Below, piece after piece: positions 37,052 to 46,883 of a DNA stretch of 64,000 bases (position 1 is its first letter; every line of letters begins with the position of its first letter). This DNA comes from an uncultured Bacteroidales bacterium (GTDB taxonomy: Bacteria; Bacteroidota; Bacteroidia; Bacteroidales; JAUNSR01): the NCBI GenBank assembly GCA_947074145.1, contig CAMTOJ010000014.1, positions 1 through 64,000 on the forward strand, written 5' to 3'. A program made the position numbers and the translations under genes. The notes below the pieces were generated by a model. The model was not told where the DNA came from, ran no database searches, and worked only from the letters and a program-made list of their open reading frames with translations.

Positions 37052-37369
37052 TGATACAAAAATATATAGCAAATTTTAAACAAAAAAATCTATAACGGCA
37101 TTTTGTGGTACATGCATCTTTTTTTAAGAAAAATGTATTGATATTTATTAATAAAGAAACTTGTTGATAATTCTACTTAAGATAGATATATAATAACCTT
37201 CCTATTCTTGAATTGCGAAAAGAATCCATTGAAAAAAGAATAAATATATGAGTGTACTATTCGTCACAACTATAATAAATCGATTATGATAACTTTTAAT
37301 TTTTGTAGTACACAAAAATTAAACAATACGTAAAGAGGATTGTTTTCAAAATATAGAAAAACAATATAT
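37052..37369. other. Divergent intergenic region before yraN
   Basis: No gene is visible. Minus-strand TATTTTTG at 37057-37064 could serve the small RHH-like gene. An 8-base inverted pair GTGTACTA/TAGTACAC spans about 37252-37312 upstream of yraN and could be an operator or chance. Confidence 0.4.
37057..37064 (-). promoter_or_regulatory. Putative -7 box close to the RHH-like gene start
   Basis: Minus-strand TATTTTTG. It ends five bases before the ATG, implying transcription starts at or near the start codon. A TTTG lies 16 bases upstream, shorter than usual. Confidence 0.3.
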
Positions 37370-37735
37370 ATGGATCACAATATTCTTGGAAAACAGGGTG
37401 AACATCTTGCTATAGAATTCTTGAAATCAAAAGGTCATCATATACTTGATACTAATTGGCGATTTCATCATCTTGAAATAGATATAATATCGGTTGATGG
37501 CTGTGATATTGTATTTACAGAGGTAAAAACAAGAGGCTCGCGAAAATATGAATTACCATATCAGGCAGTGACAGGCAATAAGATAAGAAATATAGTGATG
37601 GCTGCCGATTCATATATAAAGCAAAAATGTATAGATCTGGAAGTGCGATTTGATATAATTAGTATTGTTATCTCTAACAATAGTCATGAGCTTGATCATA
37701 TAGCCGATGCTTTCTATCCTCCATTGTTAAGATAA
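37370..37735 (+). CDS. YraN family (UPF0102) nuclease-fold protein
   Basis: 121 residues from the ATG at 37370 (MDHNILGKQGEHLAIEFLKSKG), which fits the family; the ORF-track start adds ten residues. The RecB-like nuclease core is visible as HLEIDIISVDGCDIVFTEVKTR (Asp and Glu-x-Lys). YraN proteins are widespread and their role is unproven; DNA processing is assumed. The gene lies upstream of birA with a 178-base gap. Confidence 0.88.
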   Translation: MDHNILGKQGEHLAIEFLKSKGHHILDTNWRFHHLEIDIISVDGCDIVFTEVKTRGSRKYELPYQAVTGNKIRNIVMAADSYIKQKCIDLEVRFDIISIVISNNSHELDHIADAFYPPLLR

Positions 37736-37913
37736 TCATCAAAACAACTTTTATTCAAATATTTATTATAAACCGGCTAAATATGTTATTTTTATAGGGA
37801 TAATTATATATGTTAATGAAATATATAATTCAATGGTACTTGTATCGGATAATTTCCGACAATGTTAGAACTAAAAGAAAAGCTTATATAACTTATTCAA
37901 AATAAAGATAATT

Positions 37914-38651
37914 ATGCCGCAGTTTATACATTTACCCCATACAGGATCTACAAATCAATACTTAAGAGACCTTGTAGAGGCAACAAAGACAAGAGAGGAA
38001 GGAACAGTGATTTGGGCTGATTATCAATCAGCAGGGAAAGGACAGAAAGGCAATACTTGGGAATCGGAAGAGGGAAAGAATCTTCTTTTTACACTATTGC
38101 TTTGTCCCGATTGTATAGAGGCATCAGATCAGTTTATCATTTCACAGATGGTCTCACTTGCGATAATAGATGTTTTAAGCTCCTATAGTGAGGGTTTTTC
38201 GGTGAAATGGCCTAATGATATTTATTACAATGATAAGAAGATAGCAGGGATACTTATTGAGAATGATATTGCGGGAAGATCAATCTTTTCATCTTTTATA
38301 GGGATTGGAATAAATGTAAATCAGAAGCAATTTTTAAGTGATGCACCTAATCCTGTTTCTTTGGTTCAAATAATAGGAGAGGATACTTCTTGTGAAATGC
38401 TTCTGTCCAAAATAATAGAATCTATATATTATTATTATGATATAGCAATCGAGGGCAATTTTGAACTGATAAGAAAAGATTATATGAGTTCTCTATATAG
38501 AAAAGATGATTTTTATGATTTTTCTGATGCTGACGGCTTTTTTTCGGGTAAAATCAAAAATGTAGCTCCTTCAGGAACTCTAACTATAACCGATCAGTCG
38601 GGAATAGATAGAAATTATGAATTTAAAGAGGTGGTTTTCGAGAATATTTAA
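37914..38651 (+). CDS. birA: Biotin--[acetyl-CoA-carboxylase] ligase, without DNA-binding domain
   Basis: Attaches biotin to the biotin carboxyl carrier protein via biotinyl-AMP. 245 residues; it lacks the N-terminal helix-turn-helix of group II BirA, so it should not be a repressor. The catalytic loop is GKGQKGNTWESEEGKNLLFT and the core KWPNDIYYNDKKIAGILIEN is intact. The C-terminal SH3-like part (FFSGKIKNVAPSGTLTITD) is present. Followed by a hairpin terminator. Confidence 0.94.
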   Translation: MPQFIHLPHTGSTNQYLRDLVEATKTREEGTVIWADYQSAGKGQKGNTWESEEGKNLLFTLLLCPDCIEASDQFIISQMVSLAIIDVLSSYSEGFSVKWPNDIYYNDKKIAGILIENDIAGRSIFSSFIGIGINVNQKQFLSDAPNPVSLVQIIGEDTSCEMLLSKIIESIYYYYDIAIEGNFELIRKDYMSSLYRKDDFYDFSDADGFFSGKIKNVAPSGTLTITDQSGIDRNYEFKEVVFENI

Positions 38652-38689
38652 GAAAAGATTTAAGAATATATTTCACACAATATAGATTA

Positions 38690-38727
38690 ACGGAGATATC
38701 GTTTTTAGGAATGATATCTCTGTTTTT
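38690..38727 (+). terminator. Terminator after birA
   Basis: ACGGAGATATC/GATATCTCTGT stem (one G-U pair) followed by TTTTTT. Confidence 0.75.
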
Positions 38728-39027
38728 TATTTAAAAAAAATTGAATGATATACAATGAGTCTTATTTTTTAGTCGGGTTAATATGATAAAAGGTTAATAA
38801 AAGAACAGTTTTATAGTCTAAGTAAATTAGAATAATAGAGAAATAGCAATATCACATAGTTGAAAAAAAGAGAATAATAATAAGCTTACATAGGAATATC
38901 AACAAATAATATGTTAAAATTAAAATAAATATGTCTCTATTTGAAAAAATGATTATTTTTGTAGATACTTTATAAAGTGTGTGTTATCGAACTTTAAAAT
39001 TACTATCTTTTATTATTTTAATTTACA
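38728..39027. other. Leader region of the first macroglobulin-like gene
   Basis: AT-rich and non-coding. It carries TATTTTTG at 38954-38961, about 65 bases before the ATG. The second paralogue has the same box at nearly the same distance (44211-44218). Confidence 0.4.
38954..38961 (+). promoter_or_regulatory. Putative -7 box, first macroglobulin-like gene
   Basis: TATTTTTG matches TAnnTTTG; no TTTG at 19-21 bases upstream. Confidence 0.4.
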
Positions 39028-41535
39028 ATGAAACGAGTTTATTCTTTGGTAATCAGTCTTATGGCTATGTTGTCATTAGTGTTTGCCGAAAAACCGTCAG
39101 TATATGTTTTCGATGAGAATACAGCCAGATCAGTTCTGTCAAATCATTTCGCAAATGTTAATAGGTTTAACTATGCCTATCCACAAGAGAAGGTTTATCT
39201 TCATTTTGATAATTCCGGATATTATTGTGGTGAGGATATATTTTTCAAAGCGTATGTTGTATTAGCTTCAGGATTGCAAAGCAGTTCATTAAGTAAAGTT
39301 CTTTATGTGGAGCTGATAGATCAATTTGGTAATACTTTGGAAACACAACGATTAAAGATTGAAAATGGACAGTGCTTCGGAAATTTCACATTAAAAGATT
39401 ATTATAAACCTGGATTTTATGAAGTGAGAGCTTACACTAAAATCATGCTTAATAATGATAACGAAGTGTTGTTTTCAAGAATATTTCCAATATTTGGCGA
39501 AACAAATGCTCTGGAAACAAATACTTCAAATATAAAAGAGGAAAAAAGAAGTACTCAACCTCCGTATTTAAGAAAAAAGAGAGAAAAACTATCGAAACTG
39601 AATATGAATTTTTATCCCGAAGGTGGAAATAGCGTAAACGGATGTTTTTCGAGGTTTGCATTTAAGGCCTGTGATAATAATGGTTTCGGTGTAAGTACTA
39701 AAGGTTTTATAGTTTCCTCGGAAAATGACACAGTGACGCATATAACAACATTGCATCGAGGGATGGGGGTTTTTTCTTTTATGCCTGAAAAAGGTATTGT
39801 CTATTCTGCTCATATTATGTATGAAAACAAGATATATAAATTTGATCTTCCCAAATCAATAGATGAAGGATATGTACTGGAAAGTAGTAGTGTAAATAAA
39901 GATTTTGTCAATATAAATATACGTAGGCCGCAAGATATGAATGGTGATACTTTAGGGATGGCGGTAATGACTTCGGGAAAGATTTCTTATGCCAATGTAG
40001 TCGATATGAAGAACTTTAATGATATAAACATATCGGTTCCAAAATCAGAACTTGGAGGTGGAGTTTCTAATATATTGCTTATTGATAGAATGGGATTAAT
40101 TATGACAGAAAGACTTATATTTAATCGTCCTGAAAATAGTGTTGATATATCTGTTAAGACTGATAAGAATATATATAATCCTTATGATGCTATTAATCTT
40201 GAATTCAAACTTCTAGACAAAGATCAAATGCCAATTTCAACTTCCTTTTCTTTATCCGTAAAAGATTGTGATGATGATATTCAAACCAATTATAGTGATA
40301 ATATTTATACCGATTTACTCCTTTCTTCAGAAGTAAAAGGATATATAGAGGATGTCGGTTATTATTTTCAAAAAAATGATAGGGCACATATTCAGGCACT
40401 CGATTTATTAATGATGGTGCAGGGATGGAGACGTTACAAATGGGATAATATGGTGAAAGGATCTCCCGAAAATATTGAGAATTTTCAGGAAAAAGGATTA
40501 GTAGTGTCGGGTAAAGTTGAGTCGATAATGACGCATAAATCAAAAAAAGGAGTTTTGTTGAAAGCTACTGTATCTCCAAGAACAGAAATGAAAACAACTG
40601 CCGAATGTTTGACCGATGAAGATGGTAATTTCAATTTCATGGTATCTGATTTCAATGGTTCTGCAAATATGACTCTTGGTATTTATGACAGCAGTGATAA
40701 GAATAAAAGATTGAACGGAGTGATAAAACTTAATCAAAACTTCTCACCGGAGAAACGAGAAATAACCGCTTATGAGATGATTTACTCTAAAGAGAAAAGA
40801 GATTCTGACAGAGCTAGGGTATCCGGTAATAAAGAAACTATTAAAGATATAAATTCCGGATTTGTTTATAATTCAAAAATGGAGCATGAAATTGAAAGAA
40901 AGAATGACAATATTACAAATAAAAAAGAGGAAAGAAGCTTGAGATTATCGTCTGTTTCTTATGATGTTAAAACAGAGTGTGATAACCTTATAAATAAAGG
41001 TATTTCACCCGATTTAAATTTAAAGGATTTTGTCAGACAGATATCTCCTTTGGTTTCTACCGGTTTCAGATATAAGGACAGAGATATGGTTTATGTGATA
41101 GATGACAGAAGTATAGATGAAAGTATATATCAAAATGTAGATGAGATAAGAATTGATGATATTAAGAAAATAGCTATTTGTGATGATCAGATATCTTATT
41201 TATCATATTATCCGAATTTAAAATCGACAGATGTAACTCCGGTAGTGGTTTTTTTATATACAGATCCTAATATGTCGATTAATGAAAGAAAAGGGGAAAG
41301 AATAACCACATTTGAAGGTTATTCAAGAGCAAAAGAGTTTTATGTCCCACAAATATTATCACCGGATGCTTTGGAGGATATTCCATATCGACGTACATTG
41401 TATTGGAATCCTGATGTAAAGAGTGATGCTAATGGAACAGCCAAAGTGAATTTTTTTAATACCGGATCTGCAAAAGAGTTTATAGTGGATGCTCAAACAA
41501 TCTTGCCATCAGGTTTAATAGGAATTATAAAATAA
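39028..41535 (+). CDS. Large secreted MG2/macroglobulin-like envelope protein, copy 1
   Basis: 835 residues. Signal peptide MKRVYSLVISLMAMLSLVFA. The N-terminal region has an MG2-like immunoglobulin fold (EKVYLHFDNSGYYCGEDIFF, KPGFYEVRAYTKIMLN, SRIFPIF). Further beta-sandwich domains, a carboxypeptidase-regulatory-like segment (VVSGKVESIMTHKSKKGV) and a plug-like region (RDMVYVIDDRSID) follow. The end is YRRTLYWNPDVKSDANGTA and FVDAQ-type strands common in bacterial macroglobulin-like proteins. No thioester motif (CxEQ) is visible. The second copy at 44.3 kb is a close paralogue. Function unknown; envelope or TonB-related surface role is inferred. Confidence 0.7.
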   Translation: MKRVYSLVISLMAMLSLVFAEKPSVYVFDENTARSVLSNHFANVNRFNYAYPQEKVYLHFDNSGYYCGEDIFFKAYVVLASGLQSSSLSKVLYVELIDQFGNTLETQRLKIENGQCFGNFTLKDYYKPGFYEVRAYTKIMLNNDNEVLFSRIFPIFGETNALETNTSNIKEEKRSTQPPYLRKKREKLSKLNMNFYPEGGNSVNGCFSRFAFKACDNNGFGVSTKGFIVSSENDTVTHITTLHRGMGVFSFMPEKGIVYSAHIMYENKIYKFDLPKSIDEGYVLESSSVNKDFVNINIRRPQDMNGDTLGMAVMTSGKISYANVVDMKNFNDINISVPKSELGGGVSNILLIDRMGLIMTERLIFNRPENSVDISVKTDKNIYNPYDAINLEFKLLDKDQMPISTSFSLSVKDCDDDIQTNYSDNIYTDLLLSSEVKGYIEDVGYYFQKNDRAHIQALDLLMMVQGWRRYKWDNMVKGSPENIENFQEKGLVVSGKVESIMTHKSKKGVLLKATVSPRTEMKTTAECLTDEDGNFNFMVSDFNGSANMTLGIYDSSDKNKRLNGVIKLNQNFSPEKREITAYEMIYSKEKRDSDRARVSGNKETIKDINSGFVYNSKMEHEIERKNDNITNKKEERSLRLSSVSYDVKTECDNLINKGISPDLNLKDFVRQISPLVSTGFRYKDRDMVYVIDDRSIDESIYQNVDEIRIDDIKKIAICDDQISYLSYYPNLKSTDVTPVVVFLYTDPNMSINERKGERITTFEGYSRAKEFYVPQILSPDALEDIPYRRTLYWNPDVKSDANGTAKVNFFNTGSAKEFIVDAQTILPSGLIGIIK

Positions 41536-41605
41536 ATACTTTTACATTAAATACAGAATGTTGCGACAACATATATAAATACTTTTATTCAATATTAAAG
41601 TTAAG

Positions 41606-41640
41606 AACAAGGGAGATATTGATTATCTCCCTGTTTTTTT
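41606..41640. terminator. Terminator between copy 1 and copZ
   Basis: AACAAGGGAGATA-TTGAT-TATCTCCCTGTT hairpin followed by a T-run; convergent genes on each side. Confidence 0.8.
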
Positions 41641-41646
41641 ATTACC

Positions 41647-41859
41647 TTACTCATCAAGATTAACAGCCAGATAGCCTGCTTTTTCAATCATTCTTTCAAT
41701 CTCATAGGCGGGAATATCGGTTTCGATTGTAAGGATTTTCAATGGAGATTCAAGATCTACATCCCATTGATCATGATCAAACTTCTTAGATAAAACAGAT
41801 TTAATTCTCTCTACACAACCAATACAGTTTGCATTGGTTTTGAACATCAACTTCTTCAT
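41647..41859 (-). CDS. Heavy-metal-associated (CopZ-like) domain protein
   Basis: 70-residue ferredoxin-like HMA domain. The metal site reads NANCIGCVERIKSVL, i.e. CxxC with Ile-Gly between the cysteines rather than the usual MxCxxC. It lies 18 bases after copA on the same strand, so it is probably its cytosolic copper chaperone. The aspartate-rich C-terminus (AVNLDE) is unremarkable. Substrate inferred from the neighbour. Confidence 0.8.
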   Translation of the reverse strand: MKKLMFKTNANCIGCVERIKSVLSKKFDHDQWDVDLESPLKILTIETDIPAYEIERMIEKAGYLAVNLDE

Positions 41860-41877
41860 AAATAATTCCGGTTTAAA

Positions 41878-44097
41878 TTATATTTTTGACCATTTAAGTC
41901 GTAGACTGTTCATAATAACAGATACCGAGCTGCATACCATGGCTATGCCAGCCCAAATCGGATTTAGTAAAATTCCAAATAAGGGATAGAGTAATCCGCA
42001 GGCTACAATAATTCCTATAATATTGTAAATAAATGCCCATAAAAGATTTATCCTTATTATACGTACACATTTTTTAGAAAGTCGAATAGCAAAAGAAAGA
42101 GCTCTTAAATCTGAGTTGACTATAGTAAGCATTGCTACCTCTTTTGAGAAATCGGATCCGATCCCCATTGCAATACTCACGTTAGCTCCTGCAAGAGCAA
42201 GAGAATCGTTTACACCGTCACCTACCATAGCAACAATTTTCGATTCTCTGCGCATATCTTTAATACAATTATACTTGTCAACGGGAAGCAAGTCTGCTTT
42301 ATAATCTTTAATTCCAACTTCTTGTGCTATATATGATGCACTGTTTTTATTATCGCCCGTAAGCATAATTACATCAATTCCCATTGATTTGAGATCAGCT
42401 ACAGCAGCTGCCGAACCCTCTTTTATCTGATCAGATATTACAAAAACCGCCAAAAGTTTATAACTGCCAAAAAGCACGATACTCATACCTTTATTTTGCC
42501 AGGTGGTAATCTCTTTTATTTCAGAATCACTTAATTCGGATATATATTCTTTAGATAAACTGAAATTACCTATCCAATAAGTTTCTTTATTGGCAATCAC
42601 TTTTGTCCCTTTACCTATTATGCTTTCAAAATCAGTAAGGTCGGTTTTTGTTATTCCGGCTTTTTTTAGATAATCGGCAATTGAGCTTGCAAGCGGATGT
42701 TCAGCTCTTATTTGAGCGGAAAGTAATACGGATTTGTCAAAATCATTTATTTGATCACTCCACATTACTTTCTTTATATACGGCTCACCTTTGGTTATTG
42801 TTCCTGTTTTATCTAATACAATGGTATCTACTTTATAGAGGTTTTCAAGAGCATAAGCATCTTTTATTAGTAATCCGTTTATTGCACCTCTTCCGATAGC
42901 AACAGTAAGAGGAGCCGGGGTTGCAAGACCTAATGCACATGGACATGCAATGACAAGTACCGATACAGCTGAAATTATAGCAATAAATATATTGCTACCT
43001 CCATCAAGAAGTATCCAAAGAAGAAATGTGATAAGGGAAATTGACATAACAGTGGGAACGAATACGGCACTAATTTTATCGGCAGTTTTTTGCACAGGAG
43101 CTTTCTCTGATTGAGATACTTTTACCATTTTTATTATCTGAGCAAGCATTGTCTGAGAACCGACTTTTGTGGCTACAATAATTATAGAACCACGTTGGTT
43201 AACTGTTCCGGCAAGAACTTTATCTCCTTTTGTTTTTTCTACCGGCATCGGTTCCCCGGTTACCATACTTTCATTTATAAAAGAGTTGCCACTTATAATT
43301 ATACCGTCAACAGGGATTGACTCCCCCGATCGAACAATAACGTGATTATCTTTTTTAAGTTGATCTATCGGCATTTCGAATTCAGTATCATTCATAATGA
43401 CCATTGCTTTAGATGGTTGGAGTTCCATTAAGCTTTTTATTGCATTTTCAGCACTTCTTTTAGCTTTATCTTCGAGTAATTTCCCTGTAAGAACAAATGC
43501 GATAATCATGCCTGCAGCTTCATAATATACATGAACTTTAATGCCCCGTGCTATCCAAAATTCAGGAAAAAGTGTATTGAAAAGGCTGAATATAAAGGCT
43601 GCCAACGTGCTTATTGCAATAAGAGTGTCCATATTTGCACGACCCAGATTAAAAAGTTTACGTGCATTTATAAAGAATTTATCACCACAATAAAATATAA
43701 GAGGGACAGAAAGACAAAGCATTATAAAATTGCTCCATTGCTCATCTGTAAAGAATATTGATAATACTGAAGTGGGAATAACCAATATCCAGGCAAGAAT
43801 CATTTTTATTTTCAGGTTACGATATTTCACCTTTATCTCATCGGATATCTTATCTCTTAAACGGTCATTGCTTACCAAAATATCATATCCTATATTTAAG
43901 ATGTTTTCTCGTATTGATCGGATGTCTATTATATTGTCATCATATTCAAGGAGTAGTTTATTTGATGCTGCATTAACACTTGCATTTATAATTCCCGGTA
44001 GACTTTTTAGTTTTTTCTCAATAATGAGAGCACAATTGGTGCAATTGATATTAAGAATGGGAACTGTCTTTGTGATAATGTTTGATCTTTCTGTCAT
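41878..44097 (-). CDS. copA: Copper-translocating P1B-type ATPase
   Basis: 739 residues. A single N-terminal HMA domain ([14 protein letters not shown]) precedes eight predicted membrane helices. Motifs in order: actuator [10 protein letters not shown]; the ion-path CPC in [15 protein letters not shown] near residue 384; phosphorylation DKTGT near 427; HP in [25 protein letters not shown]; and [15 protein letters not shown] in the last membrane helix. This set defines Cu+ exporting P1B-1 ATPases in the inner membrane. It is transcribed toward copZ and lies inverted between two macroglobulin-like paralogues. No copper-responsive regulator gene is adjacent. Confidence 0.95.
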   Translation of the reverse strand: MTERSNIITKTVPILNINCTNCALIIEKKLKSLPGIINASVNAASNKLLLEYDDNIIDIRSIRENILNIGYDILVSNDRLRDKISDEIKVKYRNLKIKMILAWILVIPTSVLSIFFTDEQWSNFIMLCLSVPLIFYCGDKFFINARKLFNLGRANMDTLIAISTLAAFIFSLFNTLFPEFWIARGIKVHVYYEAAGMIIAFVLTGKLLEDKAKRSAENAIKSLMELQPSKAMVIMNDTEFEMPIDQLKKDNHVIVRSGESIPVDGIIISGNSFINESMVTGEPMPVEKTKGDKVLAGTVNQRGSIIIVATKVGSQTMLAQIIKMVKVSQSEKAPVQKTADKISAVFVPTVMSISLITFLLWILLDGGSNIFIAIISAVSVLVIACPCALGLATPAPLTVAIGRGAINGLLIKDAYALENLYKVDTIVLDKTGTITKGEPYIKKVMWSDQINDFDKSVLLSAQIRAEHPLASSIADYLKKAGITKTDLTDFESIIGKGTKVIANKETYWIGNFSLSKEYISELSDSEIKEITTWQNKGMSIVLFGSYKLLAVFVISDQIKEGSAAAVADLKSMGIDVIMLTGDNKNSASYIAQEVGIKDYKADLLPVDKYNCIKDMRRESKIVAMVGDGVNDSLALAGANVSIAMGIGSDFSKEVAMLTIVNSDLRALSFAIRLSKKCVRIIRINLLWAFIYNIIGIIVACGLLYPLFGILLNPIWAGIAMVCSSVSVIMNSLRLKWSKI

Positions 44098-44210
44098 ATA
44101 TCGAAATGTAGATCAGTAATTGTTGTTTTATTTCTATAACATTCAATTAATATGTTGGTTTTAGAAAAGATGCTATTTGCTTGTATTATAGTCTTTTTAA
44201 GGTTGTTATA

Positions 44211-44218
44211 TATTTTTG
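44211..44218 (+). promoter_or_regulatory. Putative -7 box, second macroglobulin-like gene
   Basis: TATTTTTG matches TAnnTTTG, 70 bases before the ATG, like the first copy; no standard -33 box. Confidence 0.4.
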
Positions 44219-44288
44219 TTATATAAATTAGCTAATAAGTGTTACTTTTATTAAATATATTTTGTGTTAATCTTATAATACAATTATC

Positions 44289-46778
44289 ATGAAACACATA
44301 ACAACTCTTCTCATTAACACATGCCTTATGGTAACACCTATCTTGGCGGAAACAACGGCAGTCGACATCTTTGCTAACTATTTTACGAATGTAAATAAGT
44401 ACAATCATCTTTTCCCACAGGAGAAAGTTTATCTTCATTTCGATAATTCAGGATACTATCAGGGTGAGGATATCTATTTTAAGGCATATGTCGCTTTAGC
44501 AGCGGGTTTGGAAGCAACTCCGGTTAGTTCAGTACTCTATATTGAACTTATAGATCAATATGGAAAATCTATTGAAACTAAAAGGTTAAGAATAGAAAAT
44601 GGACAGTGTCACGGGAACTTCTCTATAAAAGGATATTACAAGCCCGGTTTTTATGAAGTTAGGGCTTATACTAAGATCATGCTTAATAATGATAGCGAAG
44701 TACTGTTTTCAAGGATATTCCCAATTTTTGCTCATACCGGAAATGGAGAATATAAACCGCAGATAAAAGAGAAGCCAAGAAGTCAAGATGCTCCTATGTT
44801 AAGAAATAAAAGTGAGAAGTTTTCCGATCTTAATGTGAAGTTTTACCCCGAAGGTGGAAATACCGTAAACGGATGTTTATCAAAAGTTGCTTTTAAGGCA
44901 ACCGATAATGCAGGACTTGGTGTAAATGCTACAGGTGTTATAATATCATCAAAAAAAGATACTGTTTCTCTTATAAATACTCTTCATAAAGGCATGGGCA
45001 TTTGTTCTTATCTTCCTGAAAAAGGTGTTACTTATACCGCTTATATGAATTATGATAAAAAGGAATATAAATTTAATCTTCCAAAAGCAACAGAGTCTGG
45101 TTATGTTATAGAGTGTAATAATGTCAATAAAGATATTCTTAATGTAAGAATAAGAAAACCGGAAACAATGGTTGGTGATACTCTTGGGATAGCTGTTATG
45201 ACAGCCGGTAAGATATCTTATGCTAATATTACTGATCTTAAAAACAATAATAATGTAGGGGTTTCAATACCTAAGTCAGATATAGGACCTGGGGTTTCGA
45301 CCGTTATACTTATAGATAAAGAGGGTAAGATAATGGGTGAAAGATTAATATTCAATCGCTCTGAAAATATGATTGATATATCTGTAAAAGCGGATAAAGA
45401 GACTTATAATCCATTTGATCAGGTTAATCTTGAGTTTAATCTAAAGGATAAAAAACAAAAACCTGTTATGACTACTTTTTCACTCACGGTGAAGGATTCA
45501 GAAAAAGATATCAGTACATCTTATTATGATAATATTTACACCGATATGCTTTTGTCGTCAGAAATTAAGGGATATATCGAGGATGTAGATTATTATTTCA
45601 CAGAAAACGACGTTGCGCGTAATCAAGCTCTTGATCTTCTTATGATGGTTCAGGGATGGAGACGTTACGATTGGACAAAGATGGTGAAAGGATCTGAAGA
45701 GAAAGTAGATAATTTCACAGAAACGGGTATCGTTGTTTCCGGAAGAGTTGAATCTGTGTTTCGAAGAAAATCAAAGAAAGGAGTTCTGGTGAAAGCAACT
45801 ATTTTCCCTGAGACAGAAAAGAAGCGCCATGCTGAATGTGTGACTGATGAGAATGGAAATTTCAATTTTATTATTGCCGATTTCGATGGTAAGGCAAACA
45901 TGTCTATCGGAATTTTTGATAAGGATAAACAGGATAAAAGATTGAACGGATATATAAAACTAGATCGTCTTTTCTCTCCTGAAAAGAGAGCATTATCGGC
46001 AATTGAAATGAAATATACTACAAGAAGTTCTAATTCTGATAGATTTTATGTTTTGAAAAATAAAGAAGAAGCTGTTAAATCGGATAATTATAATGAACTG
46101 ATTAATTATGATCCGGAGTCGAGATTGCTTGAAAATATAACTGTTACGGCAGAAAATATGAATAAAAGACAACTTAATTCTCTTAGAATATCTTCTGTTT
46201 TTTATGATGCTAAAGAGGAGAAGGATAGGCTTATCGATAACGGTATAACTCCGGAAACCTATGTAAATGATTTTATTGCACAGATTAACTCTTTAATCCC
46301 CAATGATAATGTTCATAAAGGAAGAGGCATGGTTTATGTGATTAATGACAGAAATATAGAACAAAGTATTTATCAAAGTATTGATGAAGTGAGGACTGAT
46401 GATGTTATAAGAATCGCATTCTGTTACGATCAGATCTCTTATTTATCTTATTATCCTCAAATGAGTTGTAACGGTATTGCTCCTATTGTAGCATTCATAT
46501 ATACAGAACAAAAAACACAACCTTCGGAACGAAAAGGAGAAAGGATAACCACTCTTGACGGTTATGCTATTGCAAGAGAGTTTTATGTTCCTGACAGATT
46601 GCTTCCCGATATCATTGAGGATGTTCCTTATCGCCGCACTTTATATTGGAATCCTGATGTTAAGACAAACGAAAAAGGAGAGGCAAGCGTGAGTTTCTTT
46701 AACAATAGTTCATGTAAGGTTATGGCAGTTGATGCACAAACTATTACTCCTTGGGGAGCTATTGGGGTGATTAAATAA
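44289..46778 (+). CDS. Large secreted MG2/macroglobulin-like envelope protein, copy 2
   Basis: 829 residues, colinear with copy 1 from the signal peptide (MKHITTLLINTCLMVTPILA) to the end. Shared blocks include EKVYLHFDNSGYY, YYKPGFYEVRAYTKIMLNN, SRIFPIF, ALDLLMMVQGWRRY, GRGMVYVINDR and PYRRTLYWNPDVK. The regions near residues 590-640 and the extreme C-terminus diverge most. No thioester motif. The copies are in the same orientation with copAZ inverted between them, so they look like a tandem duplication later interrupted, or one rearranged around it. Role inferred only as an envelope or surface protein. Confidence 0.7.
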   Translation: MKHITTLLINTCLMVTPILAETTAVDIFANYFTNVNKYNHLFPQEKVYLHFDNSGYYQGEDIYFKAYVALAAGLEATPVSSVLYIELIDQYGKSIETKRLRIENGQCHGNFSIKGYYKPGFYEVRAYTKIMLNNDSEVLFSRIFPIFAHTGNGEYKPQIKEKPRSQDAPMLRNKSEKFSDLNVKFYPEGGNTVNGCLSKVAFKATDNAGLGVNATGVIISSKKDTVSLINTLHKGMGICSYLPEKGVTYTAYMNYDKKEYKFNLPKATESGYVIECNNVNKDILNVRIRKPETMVGDTLGIAVMTAGKISYANITDLKNNNNVGVSIPKSDIGPGVSTVILIDKEGKIMGERLIFNRSENMIDISVKADKETYNPFDQVNLEFNLKDKKQKPVMTTFSLTVKDSEKDISTSYYDNIYTDMLLSSEIKGYIEDVDYYFTENDVARNQALDLLMMVQGWRRYDWTKMVKGSEEKVDNFTETGIVVSGRVESVFRRKSKKGVLVKATIFPETEKKRHAECVTDENGNFNFIIADFDGKANMSIGIFDKDKQDKRLNGYIKLDRLFSPEKRALSAIEMKYTTRSSNSDRFYVLKNKEEAVKSDNYNELINYDPESRLLENITVTAENMNKRQLNSLRISSVFYDAKEEKDRLIDNGITPETYVNDFIAQINSLIPNDNVHKGRGMVYVINDRNIEQSIYQSIDEVRTDDVIRIAFCYDQISYLSYYPQMSCNGIAPIVAFIYTEQKTQPSERKGERITTLDGYAIAREFYVPDRLLPDIIEDVPYRRTLYWNPDVKTNEKGEASVSFFNNSSCKVMAVDAQTITPWGAIGVIK

Positions 46779-46817
46779 AATATGTATAATATATTTTTAA
46801 ATACTATTATACATATG

Positions 46818-46860
46818 AAGTGAACTTCAAGATTCAAAAAGAATTTTGAGGTTCACTTTT
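46818..46860. terminator. Bidirectional terminator
   Basis: AAGTGAACTTCAAGATTC-AAAAA-GAATTTTGAGGTTCACTT (two G-U pairs) with a T-run after it. It separates the converging macroglobulin-like copy 2 and the AraC-family gene. Confidence 0.8.
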
Positions 46861-46883
46861 ATTTTAATAAATTATTCTTCTGA

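Noticed and set aside
43730-44119. 129-codon ORF opposite copA
   Set aside because: Antisense shadow of the HMA and first membrane helices of a clearly identified gene.
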